From positions 1 to 51,968 of the forward strand of contig JAGSHI010000009.1 of NCBI GenBank assembly GCA_023954635.1: DNA of 51,968 bases, given 5' to 3'. The translations under genes were made by a program, and so were the position numbers. Source of the stretch: Bacteriovoracaceae bacterium. Its GTDB lineage: Bacteria > Bdellovibrionota > Bacteriovoracia > Bacteriovoracales > Bacteriovoracaceae. Positions 7,818 to 15,846 of this stretch are shown one piece after another. The stretch's first letter is position 1; each line of letters begins with the position of its first letter. The notes under the pieces are model-generated. The model had not been told where the DNA came from. It did no database searches and worked only from the letters and a program-made list of their open reading frames with translations.

Positions 7818-8483
7818 ATGGCTGATATTAACACGAATGGCATCTTGAAGTCATTAGAGGACATGTACACAAAGAAGAACTTCGAAGAGGCATCTAGCCT
7901 TTTGATCAAGAATAAAGATTCTCTTGAAACGGGGCTTTTTCATTACAATTTAGGAACCGTCTATGCAAAGTGGGGTAACCTTGCTGCCGGGCGCTATCAC
8001 TTAGAAAAATCGATAAAGAATGGATATATTAATTCCCAGTCAGTAAACAACTTGGAGTATGTAAAAGAAAAGTTGGCCGTAGATGATTTAGGAACTTCTG
8101 GAAAATATTATGATCAATTTATGGATACTGGCCTAGGTCTTCCTGTTTCTGCTTTTGGGTTATTTGCTTTGTCGACAATGGTGGTTGTTTTAGTTTTAAC
8201 AAAACTTAACAAGATAAAAAATCTAGGACTTTCCTTTTTAATTATTGCTCTAGGGTTTTCACCACTAATCTACAAAAAGTATCACTTAGAAAATATAAAC
8301 TATGCTGTTCTTCTTGAAGATGGAATTGTGAGAGAGGGTCCTTCTCGAATATTCGACAAGAAAGCGAGTTTAAACTCTGGTACAAAAATTATTATCACAA
8401 CATACGATGATGGTTGGTACTTTATTTCAAATCCAGTTCATCTGACCGGATGGATAGAAAGAAAAAACCTTGGAATTTATTAG
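7818..8483 (+). CDS. Membrane protein with TPR and SH3-like domains
   Basis: 221 residues. Residues 1-85 form a TPR-like region (ETGLFHYNLGTVYAKWGN, then AAGRYHLEKSI). Two hydrophobic segments follow (about 109-128 and 134-152). The C-terminal 65 residues look like a bacterial SH3 fold (AVLLEDGIVREGPS...DDGWYFISNPVHLTGWIERK). This TPR/membrane/SH3 layout resembles BatE-type envelope proteins, but no BatA-D partner is nearby. The start has no Shine-Dalgarno and sits at the predicted transcription start. It is the first gene of a five-gene operon and its stop abuts the next ATG with no gap. Domain calls are by eye; function is unknown. Confidence 0.75.
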   Translation: MADINTNGILKSLEDMYTKKNFEEASSLLIKNKDSLETGLFHYNLGTVYAKWGNLAAGRYHLEKSIKNGYINSQSVNNLEYVKEKLAVDDLGTSGKYYDQFMDTGLGLPVSAFGLFALSTMVVVLVLTKLNKIKNLGLSFLIIALGFSPLIYKKYHLENINYAVLLEDGIVREGPSRIFDKKASLNSGTKIIITTYDDGWYFISNPVHLTGWIERKNLGIY

Positions 8484-9107
8484 ATGGAAAGTTACGAAAA
8501 AGGTATTAATACCAAGGTTGAAAGTGGACAGGCTCTTCCTGAAAAACTAGATATTTCACTACTTAAATATTTCTGGCAAGCCAGCCCAATAGCTGGATCG
8601 CGAATTGATACTATTCCTAAGTTTTTAAGAAAAATTGATGTGTTGAAAAACTTTTCTGATAATGAACTCCGGGTTCTTTCCCAGTGGTTACATTTAAGAG
8701 TTTTTAGCGATAGCGAAATAATCTTTAAACAAAAAGATATCGGTGTCGGACTTTATTTTATTTATAGTGGGCAAGTCGATGTGAAGGTCGAAAACGATGA
8801 CACAGCTGAAGAAAATATTGTTTTAACTCTTGATAAAAACGATTATTTTGGTGAACTTGCTTTACTTCAGGAAGGCTCAATTCGAAATGCAACAGCAGTC
8901 TCTCGTGATACAACTCAACTGTTAGGTATATTTAAACCAGATGTTGAAAACTTAATTGAAAGTTACCCTGTCGTTGCAACAAAACTTCTTCAATCTATCT
9001 CTGTCATTGTTGCAAATAGATTATTTTCTGTAACTCAAGAACTTAAGCGTGCAAAACATAAGTTACATCAAATGGAAGTAGATAGTGCCAAAACAACCAA
9101 AAACTAG
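8484..9107 (+). CDS. Cyclic-nucleotide-binding domain protein without HTH
   Basis: 207 residues. Residues 45-160 are a CRP-type cNMP-binding domain with a good phosphate-binding cassette: FGELALL (122-128) and the arginine of SIRNATAVS (Arg134). The Glu and Arg that contact the ribose and cyclic phosphate are both present. The C terminus is a short coiled-coil-like helix (ANRLFSVTQELKRAKHKLHQ) and there is no winged-helix DNA-binding domain, so this is not a CRP-type transcription factor. It may sense cAMP or cGMP and act on a partner in the operon. The ATG directly follows the preceding stop, and the next gene starts inside its last 23 bases. Ligand and partner are unknown. Confidence 0.85.
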   Translation: MESYEKGINTKVESGQALPEKLDISLLKYFWQASPIAGSRIDTIPKFLRKIDVLKNFSDNELRVLSQWLHLRVFSDSEIIFKQKDIGVGLYFIYSGQVDVKVENDDTAEENIVLTLDKNDYFGELALLQEGSIRNATAVSRDTTQLLGIFKPDVENLIESYPVVATKLLQSISVIVANRLFSVTQELKRAKHKLHQMEVDSAKTTKN

Positions 9108-10149
9108 AGTACAGGGAGAGGTCGCAAGGCTTATTTTCTTTTTCTCTGTCATCTTTTTATCTGCCATTGCTCTTATGAGTATGCCTCGGATTGCTGCGCC
9201 ATTAACTTTTGCTTATGTGCTTTATCTCATATTAAGTCCCCTTATTCCTCGTTTGATGAAACTTGGGTTTGGTAGAAATACTTCTCTTGGGATTTTGTTC
9301 ATTGGCTTGATGTTTTCGATGACTTATCCAATTGTGAAACTTGTTCCAATGATTACTGCAGATTCACAAAACTTTCGTTACTACATACCTAAAATGGAGA
9401 AGTATGTTGTCGAAAAATATCAAGATATAAAAGTAGAAGTAGAGAAGCGAAGTGGTATTCAATTAAAAGATAGTTATGCTACCGATGCTATTTATGGTGC
9501 GAGAAAAGCAGTTACTAGTTTTCTTTTATATCTACCTCAGTACCTTGCTTCGACATTGGAGTGGATTTTCCTAGTTCCACTCTTTATCTTCTTTCTATTG
9601 AAAGACGGCTATCGACTAAAAAAGATGATCTTGGGGCTTACGCCAAACTCTATATTTGAAAGGTTCTATTATCTAGGACATCAGTTTAACAAAAAATTAG
9701 GTGATTATATTTTTGCAAAATTTGTTGAGGCGAGTATTGTGGGAATCATAATTACAACCGGACTTTGGGCGTTAGATATAAGGTTCGCCTTACTGCTTGG
9801 TTTAATTTCATCTATTACAAATATTATTCCGTATGTCGGACCAATTATTGGTGCAGTGCCAGCTCTTATTATGGTTGTTGCTGAATATGGAGTTGGTGCA
9901 TCGTTTGGTGGAGTTTTAACTTTATATATTGTGGCCAATGCAATCGATATAGCACTTGTGTTTCCAATTCTTGTTTCAAAAATTGTTGATATTCATCCCA
10001 TTATGGTTGTTATAAGTGTCATTTTAGGGTCCCAATATTTTGGGCTAATTGGCATGATTATCTCAATCCCTTTTGCTGCTGCTGTAAAACTTGTTGGTGC
10101 AGAGATATATCGGGAGCTTTACGCAACACGCGCAAGCCGGGGCGCCTGA
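9085..10149 (+). CDS. AI-2E family transporter (PerM/YhhT-like permease)
   Basis: 354-residue integral inner-membrane protein. Several hydrophobic segments are visible, including LIFFFSVIFLSAIALMS, WIFLVPLFIFFLL and a C-terminal helix bundle. Family hallmarks are the NIIPYVGPIIGAVPA segment (about 249-263) and the closing GLIGMIISIPFAAAVK. Members have been linked to autoinducer-2 export or Na+/H+ antiport, and the actual substrate cannot be read from sequence. Start is GTG at 9085, supported by GGAAG six bases upstream. It overlaps the cyclic-nucleotide-binding gene by 23 bases, which implies coupled expression and raises the idea that the nucleotide-binding protein regulates this permease. 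Confidence 0.88.
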   Translation: MPKQPKTRVQGEVARLIFFFSVIFLSAIALMSMPRIAAPLTFAYVLYLILSPLIPRLMKLGFGRNTSLGILFIGLMFSMTYPIVKLVPMITADSQNFRYYIPKMEKYVVEKYQDIKVEVEKRSGIQLKDSYATDAIYGARKAVTSFLLYLPQYLASTLEWIFLVPLFIFFLLKDGYRLKKMILGLTPNSIFERFYYLGHQFNKKLGDYIFAKFVEASIVGIIITTGLWALDIRFALLLGLISSITNIIPYVGPIIGAVPALIMVVAEYGVGASFGGVLTLYIVANAIDIALVFPILVSKIVDIHPIMVVISVILGSQYFGLIGMIISIPFAAAVKLVGAEIYRELYATRASRGA

Positions 10150-10215
10150 TAATCACTTTGACGTTACTTGTCGCAAAATGCTAAAATTAATTCAGTTAAA
10201 TCAGTTGGAGTGACC

Positions 10216-10956
10216 ATGTTACGTCTTCTTGTCGTTGTATCCTTTTTATTTTTTATTGTCTCATGTTCTACCGATAGACCAACGGGAAAAACAGAAGCAG
10301 AAGTTCTCTTTAAAGAGGCCCAAGATCTGATGAAGGAAGAGAGATACCTTCTAGCAACAGAGCGATTAAATACTTTAAGGCAACAATACCCATACAGTTA
10401 TTACGCAACTCATGCCGAGCTTATGCAAGCTGATATTTTGTTTGCCCAAGAGAACTTTGTTGAAGCAGCAGCTTCTTATGTTCTTTTTAAAGACTTCCAC
10501 CCAAAACATAAAAAAACAGCTTATGTTCTCTGGAGAATTGCTGAGTCATATTACTTTCAACTTCCGGAAACTTTTGACAGAGATTTAGGTCCTGGTCATG
10601 AGGCCATTAAATATTATGAAGAGTTAAAACGTGTTTATGGAAAATACGAGAAAGCTAATAGTGCAAAAGAAAAAATTGTTGAAATAAGAAAAATGATTGA
10701 AGAGAAAGAAAAGTATATTGCAGACTTCTATTACAAGACAGAAGTTTACGTAGCTGCTAGGTTTCGCTATCTCGATATTCTTAAGAACTTCAACAATCAA
10801 ACTTTGCGTGATCATTCTATGATTAGAATTGTTCGCTCGAGTGGATACTTGAATGAGCAGAAAAGATGTAAAAGACATTTTAAAATATTCAAAACAAAGA
10901 TCTCTAAAGAACAAAGAAATCAGCTCGAGCGCGCCCTGAAGGCCTGTTTGAACTAG
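10216..10956 (+). CDS. bamD: Outer-membrane assembly lipoprotein BamD
   Basis: 246 residues from the ATG at 10216, chosen because GGAG (10207-10210) precedes it and the product then begins with a lipoprotein signal peptide: MLRLLVVVSFLFFIVSC, lipobox ending at Cys17. A TTG at 10168 would add 16 residues ahead of the signal. The mature part is a TPR-type solenoid matching BamD/YfiO (EVLFKEAQDLMKEERYLLAT, LRQQYPYSYYATHAELMQAD, ILFAQENFVEAAASYVLFKD). BamD is the essential lipoprotein of the BAM complex that folds outer-membrane beta-barrels, acting on the periplasmic face of the outer membrane. It sits inside an envelope operon followed 11 bases later by another TPR gene. Confidence 0.88.
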   Translation: MLRLLVVVSFLFFIVSCSTDRPTGKTEAEVLFKEAQDLMKEERYLLATERLNTLRQQYPYSYYATHAELMQADILFAQENFVEAAASYVLFKDFHPKHKKTAYVLWRIAESYYFQLPETFDRDLGPGHEAIKYYEELKRVYGKYEKANSAKEKIVEIRKMIEEKEKYIADFYYKTEVYVAARFRYLDILKNFNNQTLRDHSMIRIVRSSGYLNEQKRCKRHFKIFKTKISKEQRNQLERALKACLN

Positions 10957-10967
10957 CGGAGGCTTAA

Positions 10968-11699
10968 TTGATTACACTACCCACAGAAGAGCTTATTAAT
11001 AAGGGAATTGATTGTTACACTCAAGGTGATTTAAAAAAGGCACAGGCTTTTTTTAATGAAGTTGTAGAAGTAGATGGACGTTCTATAGATGCTTTCTTTC
11101 ACTTGGCAAATATTTTTCATGTGAAAGGTGAGATTGGTAAAGCAATTAAGGCCTTCAATAAAGTGTTATCTCTAGATCCTGGTCACACAGATGCAGCGAT
11201 AAGCCTTTCAGTCTTATACAATGATATTGGAAAATATGAAGAAGCGAAAAAGGTTTTTAATATTGCCAATGAAAGAGTCAAGACTGGTGGCCCTACTGGT
11301 GAACTTCTTGAAGATTCACATGTTAATAAAAAGTTTTCTTTAAAACATTTCGAAATTGCAGAAATGTATATGTCATACAACAGATATGATGAAGCCTTGT
11401 TTGAATATAATAAGTCGGCAGCTCTCGATATAGAAAACTATGAAATCAGAGTTAAGATTGCAAAAGTTTACGCCAAAAAAGGATTTATCTCAAAAGCATT
11501 TGAAGAGCTTAGAAAACTTAAAAATGAACAACCGTCTTATATTCCTGCTAGACTTGCTCTTGGAATCCTTCACTATGGAAACGGTAATATTATTGAGGCC
11601 CAAGCAGAGTGGGAAAAAGTATTAGTCAAAGAGCCTAAAAATGATGAGGCCAAGATGTATTTAAACCTAGCTAAAACTGCAACTGAAACAACACTGTAA
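10968..11699 (+). CDS. TPR-repeat protein
   Basis: 243 residues built almost wholly of TPR repeats, for example INKGIDCYTQGDLKKAQAFF, AFFHLANIFHVKGEIGKAIK and AISLSVLYNDIGKYEEAKK, with further copies in the second half. No signal peptide or membrane segment is visible, so a cytoplasmic scaffold is likely. The TTG start is well supported by GGAGG five bases upstream (10957-10961). It is the last gene of the operon that carries bamD and ends just before a strong terminator. TPR content says only that it binds other proteins; the partner is unknown. Confidence 0.85.
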   Translation: MITLPTEELINKGIDCYTQGDLKKAQAFFNEVVEVDGRSIDAFFHLANIFHVKGEIGKAIKAFNKVLSLDPGHTDAAISLSVLYNDIGKYEEAKKVFNIANERVKTGGPTGELLEDSHVNKKFSLKHFEIAEMYMSYNRYDEALFEYNKSAALDIENYEIRVKIAKVYAKKGFISKAFEELRKLKNEQPSYIPARLALGILHYGNGNIIEAQAEWEKVLVKEPKNDEAKMYLNLAKTATETTL

Positions 11700-11723
11700 T
11701 AATCTTTTAAGATATATTTAGAC

Positions 11724-11757
11724 AAAAAAAAAGCCTCATTAAATGAGGCTTTTTTTA
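11724..11757. terminator. Bidirectional intrinsic terminator
   Basis: Stem AGCCTCAT (11732-11739) / ATGAGGCT (11743-11750) with a three-base loop, preceded by nine A and followed by a run of T. It can end the plus-strand bamD operon and the minus-strand csrA-fliW transcript that converge here. Confidence 0.9.
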
Positions 11758-11774
11758 TATGAATTTTTTTAAAT

Positions 11775-12341
11775 TTAGGCTTCGAGGTTTTTAGTTTTTT
11801 CTGCAGTCTCTGTTGTTGTAGTTGGTGTTGATACAACTTCTGGAGTAGTAGCTTTTGGAGCTTCAACAGTTGTTCTTTTTGAATCATCTGAACTGAAGTT
11901 AACAATGTATGTTTTTAGTTCACGATACATTGGCCACTTAACTTCAAGCTTGCTGTCTTGAAGAACAATTTGTCTGGCATTTTTAGTTTTATTATTGATG
12001 ACGAGAGGTGCTTTAAGGTTGGCAGACATTTCAGTTACATTCTTTGGAATTGTAAGAATTGTATAAATGCTTGCGTCACTTAGACTTTGAAGATCTAGGC
12101 TGTTTAGTTCTGCAGGTAAAAGTTTTACAGAATACTCAGGCTTGAAAATTTTAGGTTCTATGATTGGAAAAGCTGTCGCTTCATCTTCAACAGATTGTAG
12201 CCAAAGAATTAAAGTCTGATCGCCCGGGTCAACTATGAAGAACTTTTTTAGAGCTTCAAACCCTAAAGGACCTTCTTTTAATGATAGGATATCTTTTTTG
12301 TCGACTTCTAATTCACCAAATCTAGTGGTCTTAATTTTCAC
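11775..12341 (-). CDS. fliW: Flagellar assembly factor FliW
   Basis: 188 residues. The first 150 match FliW (MKIKTTRFGELEVDKKDILS, EGPLGFEALKKFFIVDPG, FPIIEPKIFKPEYSV). FliW binds CsrA and, competitively, flagellin, so CsrA repression is relieved once flagellin is exported (known from Bacillus and Campylobacter). The last 35 residues are a Thr/Pro/Val-rich tail beyond the usual end of the family. The GTG start has a near-perfect GAGGAGG upstream. It follows csrA in the same direction after 77 bases. An inverted repeat CCTACG/CGTAGG spans this gap and its 3' arm touches the start codon, so translation may be structure-controlled. Confidence 0.93.
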   Translation of the reverse strand: MKIKTTRFGELEVDKKDILSLKEGPLGFEALKKFFIVDPGDQTLILWLQSVEDEATAFPIIEPKIFKPEYSVKLLPAELNSLDLQSLSDASIYTILTIPKNVTEMSANLKAPLVINNKTKNARQIVLQDSKLEVKWPMYRELKTYIVNFSSDDSKRTTVEAPKATTPEVVSTPTTTTETAEKTKNLEA

Positions 12342-12397
12342 CTACGGCCTCCTCGAATGAGCCTGTTTGCTCGTCAATTGATTCTAGCAGTCGTAGG
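12341..12397 (-). promoter_or_regulatory. fliW leader inverted repeat enclosing the RBS
   Basis: On the minus strand CCTACG (12397-12392) can pair with CGTAGG (12346-12341), whose last base is the first base of the fliW GTG. Between them lies a smaller hairpin, GAGC/GCTC (12373-12360), and the GAGGAGG ribosome site. Pairing would hide the start codon. Confidence 0.35.
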
Positions 12398-12418
12398 GGC
12401 AAATAAGCAAGTTGGAAT

Positions 12419-12649
12419 TTATTTCTTACTCAGTTCGTCAGCAAGCGTTGAGATGCTACTCATATCTGCTTGTGATGCCTCTTCGTTTTGATCTTGTATG
12501 GCGCGGTATACTTCTTCTCTGTGTATTTTCGTCTCTTTAGGAGCCTTAATACCCAACCGAACTTGTTTACCTTTAATCTGGACAACAACGATTTTGATGT
12601 GATCGTCGATGGCGATGCTCTCTCCAAGCTTCCGTGTTAATACCAGCAT
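12419..12649 (-). CDS. csrA: Carbon storage regulator CsrA
   Basis: 76 residues. The N terminus MLVLTRKLGESIAIDDHIKI and the core VRLGIKAPKETKIHREEVY are diagnostic. Leu4 and Arg44-region residues that contact RNA are present. CsrA is a dimeric RNA-binding protein that blocks translation at GGA-containing hairpins. The C-terminal 25 residues, rich in Ser/Glu, exceed the 60-65-residue core. ATG start with AGAGGA upstream. The gene lies between flgL and fliW, the arrangement in which CsrA represses flagellin and FliW antagonises CsrA. Its own leader contains a candidate CsrA-binding hairpin at 12684-12667. Confidence 0.96.
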   Translation of the reverse strand: MLVLTRKLGESIAIDDHIKIVVVQIKGKQVRLGIKAPKETKIHREEVYRAIQDQNEEASQADMSSISTLADELSKK

Positions 12650-12653
12650 ATTT

Positions 12654-12684
12654 TCCTCTAACTATCCAGAACCTTCCTGTTCTG
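12654..12684 (-). promoter_or_regulatory. Candidate CsrA-binding site in csrA leader
   Basis: Minus strand: stem CAGAAC (12684-12679), loop AGGAAG (12678-12673), stem GTTCTG (12672-12667). A second GGA lies in the ribosome site AGAGGA (12659-12654). GGA in a hairpin loop plus GGA at the ribosome site is the classic CsrA target layout, suggesting autoregulation. Confidence 0.6.
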
Positions 12685-12701
12685 AATTACAGGTGATTCA
12701 T

Positions 12702-12731
12702 ATATTATCAGTTCTTACAAATTGCAAGCAA
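12702..12731 (-). promoter_or_regulatory. Sigma-70-type promoter for csrA-fliW
   Basis: Minus strand TTGCTT (12731-12726), 18-base spacer, TAATAT (12707-12702). It lies in the 158-base gap between flgL and csrA and lets csrA-fliW be transcribed apart from the long flagellar operon. The surrounding TTTTTGCTTGCAAT is repeated on the plus strand at 26994-27007. Confidence 0.5.
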
Positions 12732-12807
12732 AAAGGGTGTTGAGCCATAAATATCTATATAAATCTTATCTATAAAGGAAAAATGGAACACCGTGTAGAG
12801 ATTATAG

Positions 12808-13857
12808 TTAACGCAAGAAGTCTAAAAGGTTCGTGTTTATTAGGTTTTGGCCAGACTTATAAGTTGTCGTAAGAATCGCCTGCTCTTTTTGAATATCGGA
12901 AAATAGCTTCGCAACATCAGCATCAGCAATCTTAGATTTTCTTTCGGCAGCATTTATATCCTCAATTTCAATCCCAGATTTTGCACTTTCTATTGAATTA
13001 CTAATGGATCCAACTTTTGCACGAAGTGTAATTAGTCTGCCTGCTACTTTATCAATCTTTGGTAAAAGGTCTTGGATAAGGTCAGTATCATCATTTTGCA
13101 TGGCCGCAATTAAGCTATCAAGAATAGAGAAAATATTCTGTCTATCTTGGTAGGGGTTCGCCTTCTCTTTAGTGCTGGCTAACTCTCTGCTCGCATTATT
13201 TTCGTCAACAGGGTCAACAGTTTCTTCACCAGGTTTAGCATTGTGGTTGGGCGAACTTTTCATATCCGGAAAACGATTAAGTGGATGGGGAGCAGAAGCC
13301 GCTGAATCATCTTGAACATAAAAAACTTCTTCACCGTGCATATTAATTGGTACAAAGAAATCTTTACTTACTTCAAGTGTAATATGTCCCTTGTCTCCGT
13401 TATAAGTTCCATCGTTATTGAATGGTTGCTGAAGTGTATTGTAACCAGCAAAAATATACTTTTGACCAACCCGCTTGTTTGCAATGGCCATGGCATGGTT
13501 ACGAAGTTGCTTTATTTCTGTTGAAACACCTGCACGAATTTCAGGGTTATAAAAATCAGAAGATTGTTGAATTGCAAGCTCTTTGGCTTTGTTCATAACT
13601 TCCGATAGTTGATCAAGAGATTGCTCAACAATATTTAAATTCATGAGTCCATATTGAATATTACGAGTGAATTGCTTGTTGTCACTGGCTTGAGAAGAAA
13701 GCGTTAAAACTTCAATATTTCCTACCGGATCGTCAGATGGTTTTGTAAGTTTCTTAAGAGTTGAACCTTGAGTCTGAAGGTTTTCAAGGCGCGCTTTAGC
13801 CTTGTTCAGTGCAAACTGAAGAGCATGTGTTTGTGAATTTTCAGATACTCTGGTCAT
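12808..13857 (-). CDS. flgL: Flagellar hook-associated protein FlgL (HAP3)
   Basis: 349 residues. The flagellin-like N-terminal D0/D1 coil (MTRVSENSQTHALQFALNKA; LKKLTKPSDDPVGNIEVLTL) and the C-terminal coil (FSDIQKEQAILTTTYKSGQN...LLDFLR) pair in the filament-junction fold. The middle part, with a Pro/Asn/Asp-rich loop, is variable, as usual. FlgL forms the second junction ring between hook and filament and is secreted by the flagellar type III system. The gene begins three bases after flgK. It is the last gene of the flagellar operon, with csrA next in the same direction under its own likely promoter. Confidence 0.93.
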   Translation of the reverse strand: MTRVSENSQTHALQFALNKAKARLENLQTQGSTLKKLTKPSDDPVGNIEVLTLSSQASDNKQFTRNIQYGLMNLNIVEQSLDQLSEVMNKAKELAIQQSSDFYNPEIRAGVSTEIKQLRNHAMAIANKRVGQKYIFAGYNTLQQPFNNDGTYNGDKGHITLEVSKDFFVPINMHGEEVFYVQDDSAASAPHPLNRFPDMKSSPNHNAKPGEETVDPVDENNASRELASTKEKANPYQDRQNIFSILDSLIAAMQNDDTDLIQDLLPKIDKVAGRLITLRAKVGSISNSIESAKSGIEIEDINAAERKSKIADADVAKLFSDIQKEQAILTTTYKSGQNLINTNLLDFLR

Positions 13858-13860
13858 TCA

Positions 13861-15324
13861 TTATCTCTTTATATTTAACACAGTTGAAAACATTTCATCT
13901 GCAGCTTGCATTACTTTAGCTGAGGCCTCATATGCATGTTGATACCTCACCATATTTGACGTTTCTTCATCAATTGAAACACCTGATATACGTTCTTTTA
14001 CACCCTTGATCTGAGCAAGAATCCCAGACGATTGTTCAGCATCAATTCGAGCTTTACTCGTTTCAAGACCAATATTCCCAATTGTTTGAAGGTAACTTTC
14101 TTCAAGGGTAGCGGTTCCACCTTCCATTACTCTTTCATGTTGTAATTTAGAAATTGCAATAGCAATTCTGTTATCACCAGCACTATTTGGCTTTAGAGAT
14201 GTTGCGATGTTTGAGAGATCTGATCTTACCTCGTCACTCAACATCATGTTTTCGGCAGCACCCTTTACACTTGTAGGTTCTCTAAAAAAGTTAATTCCTG
14301 TGACAGGTCCTTTCGCGTCGTAAAGAGGTGTCAAACCTTCTGCATCAACAGGGATCTGACGACCAACAAAACCTCTTCTGTGAATTGCATTGGTTGTGTT
14401 CATAAACTCATGAGCAATTGAGTCGACTCTACTTTTTAATTCATATATAGATTGATTTCTAACTGTTACAAGAGCGCTTAGCTTTCCACCTTTAAACTTA
14501 TCTGTGATTGGTCTTCCTGGTTTTCCCTCAAAATAAATCTCACTTGAGCCAGCCATGTCGTTTGAACTATCTTCTTTTGACATAGAGGAAGCAACGAGTT
14601 CTTGATGGTGACCACCACTAACAAGAGTCCCAATACCTACGGCATTAACGACAAAGCTTCCTTTGCCATCAACATAAGTCTTAACCTTGAAAGATTCACT
14701 TAGGTCTCTTACCCTTGCATCTCTTTGGTCTCTTAGGTCACCCGTTTGGTCTCCAACAGCTTCTAGATAGGCTATTTTCTTATTGAGGTCAGCTAGACTT
14801 TTTGTAATTTGATTTATGTCAATTACCTGGGACTTGATTCTATTATCAATTCCGTGGCTTAAGGAATCTAGCGTTCCGTTGATTCTTTTAAAGTCTTTAA
14901 CAACAAGGTTGGCCTGATCTCTTACGATAGATCTAATCGTTTCATTTTCTGGTTGATTACCAAGCTCTCTAAATGAATTGTAAAACTTATTTAAAACTTT
15001 GTTTAAACCATCATTTTCGATTTCATTAAAAATATTCTCAACTTGAGTTAGCTGAGTTGCCGTTTCGGAATATAGTGAATTGTCAGTTATTGTTTTCCCA
15101 AGCCTTCTTTCAATATTCTCGTCATGAACCCTTTCAATGGATCTGATTCTTGTACCAGTACCTTCAATATTTCCATAACGAACAACGGGTGGGTTAGTGG
15201 TTTGATTAACTCTTTGCCTTGAAAAACCTTCAGTACTGGAATTGGCGATATTGTGCCCCGTAGTCTCAAGAGACTTTTTCGAGGCCATTAAGCCAGTTTT
15301 TCCAATATTGAGAAGATCAGCCAA
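13861..15324 (-). CDS. flgK: Flagellar hook-associated protein FlgK (HAP1)
   Basis: 487 residues, somewhat shorter than enterobacterial FlgK (about 547). The start MADLLNIGKTGLMASKKSLE and the rod/hook signature TTGHNIANSSTEGFSRQRV are clear. The C terminus (NMVRYQHAYEASAKVMQAAD and EMFSTVLNIKR) is the conserved flagellar axial D0 helix. FlgK caps the hook and joins it to FlgL and the filament. The missing length is in the variable outer domains. It lies in the expected order flgN-flgK-flgL. Export is by the flagellar type III system, assisted by FlgN. Confidence 0.95.
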   Translation of the reverse strand: MADLLNIGKTGLMASKKSLETTGHNIANSSTEGFSRQRVNQTTNPPVVRYGNIEGTGTRIRSIERVHDENIERRLGKTITDNSLYSETATQLTQVENIFNEIENDGLNKVLNKFYNSFRELGNQPENETIRSIVRDQANLVVKDFKRINGTLDSLSHGIDNRIKSQVIDINQITKSLADLNKKIAYLEAVGDQTGDLRDQRDARVRDLSESFKVKTYVDGKGSFVVNAVGIGTLVSGGHHQELVASSMSKEDSSNDMAGSSEIYFEGKPGRPITDKFKGGKLSALVTVRNQSIYELKSRVDSIAHEFMNTTNAIHRRGFVGRQIPVDAEGLTPLYDAKGPVTGINFFREPTSVKGAAENMMLSDEVRSDLSNIATSLKPNSAGDNRIAIAISKLQHERVMEGGTATLEESYLQTIGNIGLETSKARIDAEQSSGILAQIKGVKERISGVSIDEETSNMVRYQHAYEASAKVMQAADEMFSTVLNIKR

Positions 15325-15333
15325 ATCTAATTC

Positions 15334-15834
15334 CTATCTATGCTCTAGTGGCTTCGCGCTACTTTTGCCACTGGATGTGTAAGTCGAATATGACTTCTCT
15401 CCAAGGGCCTCTTCTCGTATCGCTTTTAAGTTTAAAAGAGCTTTGTTTATAAAAAGTTGGTTTCTTTTATTTTGTGTTTGTATCTTTTCGATCATATCAA
15501 TCAATAAAGCGTTGAACCTAAAAAGGTGTCGTTCGTTATTCTTACTTTCGAATTCTTGCATCTCGATGATGAGCTCATTAACAGATTCAACTTTCTTTTC
15601 ACGAGTATTGTTAAGTTCATCAATAAGAGCGGCACGTAGTTTTTCTAATTTGCCGATTCTTAAAATGGTTTCCTTTTTTTGTTCAATTTTCTCTTCAAGT
15701 TCTTCTAATTTACTTGATAGTAAAAGGGCATACTCATCACATGTCTGATCAAGTAACGTATTGTGCTCATCGCAGAGTCTTCTCCAAACATCTGCTACTC
15801 GAAAATAAAAAAGTTCTTTTTCATCATGCTTCAT
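15334..15834 (-). CDS. flgN: FlgN-like flagellar export chaperone
   Basis: 166 residues, almost entirely helical and coiled-coil (LLLSSKLEELEEKIEQKKET and IQTQNKRNQLFINKALLNLK). No signal peptide or membrane segment. Sequence similarity to FlgN is weak by eye, and the call rests on size, fold type and position directly between flgM and flgK, where flgN normally lies. FlgN holds FlgK and FlgL in the cytoplasm before export. Ser/Lys-rich C-terminal tail. The start ATG follows the flgM stop after 12 bases. Confidence 0.7.
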   Translation of the reverse strand: MKHDEKELFYFRVADVWRRLCDEHNTLLDQTCDEYALLLSSKLEELEEKIEQKKETILRIGKLEKLRAALIDELNNTREKKVESVNELIIEMQEFESKNNERHLFRFNALLIDMIEKIQTQNKRNQLFINKALLNLKAIREEALGEKSYSTYTSSGKSSAKPLEHR

Positions 15835-15846
15835 TCTTAATTCCTA

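Noticed and set aside
12770-12807. Terminator after flgL
   Set aside because: ACAC/GTGT near 12789-12797 leaves no room for a loop, so no stable hairpin with a T-run is present.
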